Assembly: GCF_036898095.1 (NCBI RefSeq)
Contig: NC_090736.1
Location: forward strand, 14,062,430 to 14,126,429
Origin: Palaemon carinicauda
Taxonomy: Eukaryota > Arthropoda > Malacostraca > Decapoda > Palaemonidae
Length of the DNA stretch: 64,000 bases
Direction of reading: 5' to 3'
Notes under the pieces: generated by a model
The model's database searches: none
The model's input: only the letters and a program-made list of their open reading frames with translations
What the model was told of the DNA's origin: nothing
Program-made: the position numbers and the translations under genes
Shown: in pieces, positions 62,901-64,000 of the stretch
How positions within the stretch are numbered: position 1 is the first letter of the stretch
How the letters are laid out: each line of letters begins with the position of its first letter

Positions 62901-63209
62901 ATCAAGACCAAAATATTATGATCAATAAATAGATATCTAAAATGCATACCAAGAAACTAGTTGTATGTCAACCGGCAGCACAAAATATCCATATTAGGCA
63001 CTAAGCAATCCCCTAGGCATAGGACTAGGGCACACACTAGCATTTTTACGTGGAAGTGTGAGGTTTAGGCCTCGAGGTTCTTTCATTTATTCGTCTATAT
63101 TAGATTCATACATCACACAATTCATAAAACTTATGCTATTTCATACATATGTCAAGACATAGAATGTGTTGGGTGCTATACCAAGAAATACAATGACAAT
63201 TTTGGAAAA
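62901..63209. other. Spacer before the right-edge LINE
   Basis: AT-rich DNA. Decayed 5' sequence of the following LINE may be included, but no motif is secure. Confidence 0.35.
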
Positions 63210-63446
63210 ATGTACGATACCATGTGTCCCATAAAGAACAAACAAATAGTGGTACGCGAAAATGTTAGATGGTATAATAGTGAACTATTAAAGGCAAAAA
63301 GACACAGACGTAAGATGGAAGGTAGATGGAAAAGAGCCAAATCCTTACAAGCCAGAAATCTATATAATAAGGCCAGAAATGACTATAACATCCTGTTAGA
63401 AAAAACAAAAAGAAAATTCTACAACGGCGAATGTAAAAAAAACTAA
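63210..63446 (+). pseudogene. LINE ORF fragment upstream of RT, frameshifted into the next block
   Basis: A 78-codon frame (PIKNKQIVVRENVRWYNSEL, LKAKRHRRKMEGRWKRAKSL, KARNDYNILLEKTKRKFYN) of the linker type found between endonuclease and RT in CR1/L2/jockey-like LINEs (WYN..L...K..RR). It ends at a stop just after an A8 run (about 63,435-63,442). The RT part continues in another frame from about 63,451, so one frameshift in the A-run separates them. Confidence 0.6.
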
Positions 63447-63450
63447 TAAC

Positions 63451-64000
63451 ATGAAGGACTTTCATAAAAACCTTGATGATTTGATGGGATTAAAGAAAAA
63501 ATATGTCTTGCCTGACAATGTTTGTGCAGAGAGTTTTGCTATAATCTTTAGTGAAAAAATTGATAAAATCTATAGAGGCTTCCCCCAAAATCACTTGGAG
63601 GGGCAGTCAGCTATGCCAGTGAAGGAGGGAAAGAAGTTAATAAAATTTAGGGAGATAAATATGTGCGACTTGTTAAAGGTTATGAGAGAGATGAAGAATA
63701 CATATTGTGGAAACGACCCTTTCCCAAACAGTTCAATAAGTGAAGCTCCAAACAAACAAGTCGTATATAATATTTACCTGAACATAATTAACCTAAGTAT
63801 ATCGCAATCCTGTTTTCCTAGCTGTGAAAAAACTGCGTTGATCAAACCAATCTACAAAGGGAAAGGTGATGTAAACGAGCTAAATTCATATAGGCCCATT
63901 TCAAATTTATCCTACATGTCAAAGCTTATTGAAAAAGTCATAAGTGAGCAATTGTGGGCGCATATTGACGAGTTAGAGGTATTCCCGGAAAATCAATCGG
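63451..64000 (+). CDS. LINE reverse transcriptase, N-terminal part, runs off the window
   Basis: The frame is open from the ATG at 63,451 to the right edge (183 codons). It reads MKDFHKNLDDLMGLKKKYVL, SEKIDKIYRGFPQ and, towards the end, EKTALIKPIYKGKGDVNELN followed by SYRPISNLSYMSKLIEKVIS. The KPIYKGKGD...NSYRPISNLS block is RT motif 1-2 of non-LTR retrotransposons of the CR1/L2/Rex1/jockey group. The catalytic motif would lie beyond 64,000. It is in the same orientation as the fragment at 63,210 and belongs to the same element. It is a different LINE type from the one at 2480-5225. Confidence 0.75.
   Translation, partial: MKDFHKNLDDLMGLKKKYVLPDNVCAESFAIIFSEKIDKIYRGFPQNHLEGQSAMPVKEGKKLIKFREINMCDLLKVMREMKNTYCGNDPFPNSSISEAPNKQVVYNIYLNIINLSISQSCFPSCEKTALIKPIYKGKGDVNELNSYRPISNLSYMSKLIEKVISEQLWAHIDELEVFPENQS

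Overview
The window looks like nuclear DNA of a decapod crustacean, probably a shrimp or prawn. That is an inference from three things: a spliced host gene of animal type, a very high density of DIRS-like tyrosine-recombinase retrotransposons in two families, and short repeats (a TTAA-flanked MITE, a (TTA)n-linked interspersed repeat) of a kind common in decapod genomes. I see no prokaryotic gene organisation, CRISPR array, tRNA or rRNA.

One host gene is clear. It lies on the minus strand between about 41,949 and 505 and encodes an inhibitor-of-apoptosis protein with three BIR domains, a UBA-like segment and a C-terminal RING. Six coding exons join with matching phases: 41866-41877 (tentative, MAQL), 41035-41767 (BIR1 and BIR2), 34885-35061 and 34585-34730 (the two halves of BIR3), 5723-6401 (UBA-like plus Ser/Pro-rich linker) and 505-698 (RING). 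The summed length is 1,941 nt, i.e. 646 residues plus stop. The intron after BIR3 is 28.2 kb.

Almost everything else is transposable elements sitting in that gene or upstream of it. From left to right: a piggyBac-like MITE (1700-1985) and a broken RTE-like LINE (about 2480-5225, plus strand) in the last intron; DIRS-A copy A1 (6729-13282), a nest of DIRS-B elements (B1 13708-27908 interrupted by B2 17877-25260, then an orphan end to 28158) and DIRS-A copy A2 (28226-34553) in the 28 kb intron; DIRS-B copy B3 (35547-40888) in the intron between BIR2 and BIR3. Upstream of the gene is an 11.7 kb head-to-head pair of DIRS-B elements, B4 (minus) and B5 (plus), at 42075-53743. An ISXO2-like transposase fragment (54095-54481), DIRS-A copy A3 (54589-61058), a repeat-containing spacer, and the start of another LINE running off the right edge (63210-64000) follow.

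The DIRS elements have Gag, RT/RNase H/methyltransferase-like and tyrosine-recombinase (YR) regions, long inverted terminal repeats, and an internal complementary region (ICR) beside the 3' end that matches both outer ends. Most copies are damaged. A2 keeps a full Gag frame and a full YR but has lost part of RT and an RNase H aspartate. B5 keeps a full YR with a damaged RT. Points worth checking are the inverted dimer, the A2 end 31 bp from a host splice donor, the very long RT/YR frame overlap, and the Arg/Ser/Pro-repeat Gag of family B.
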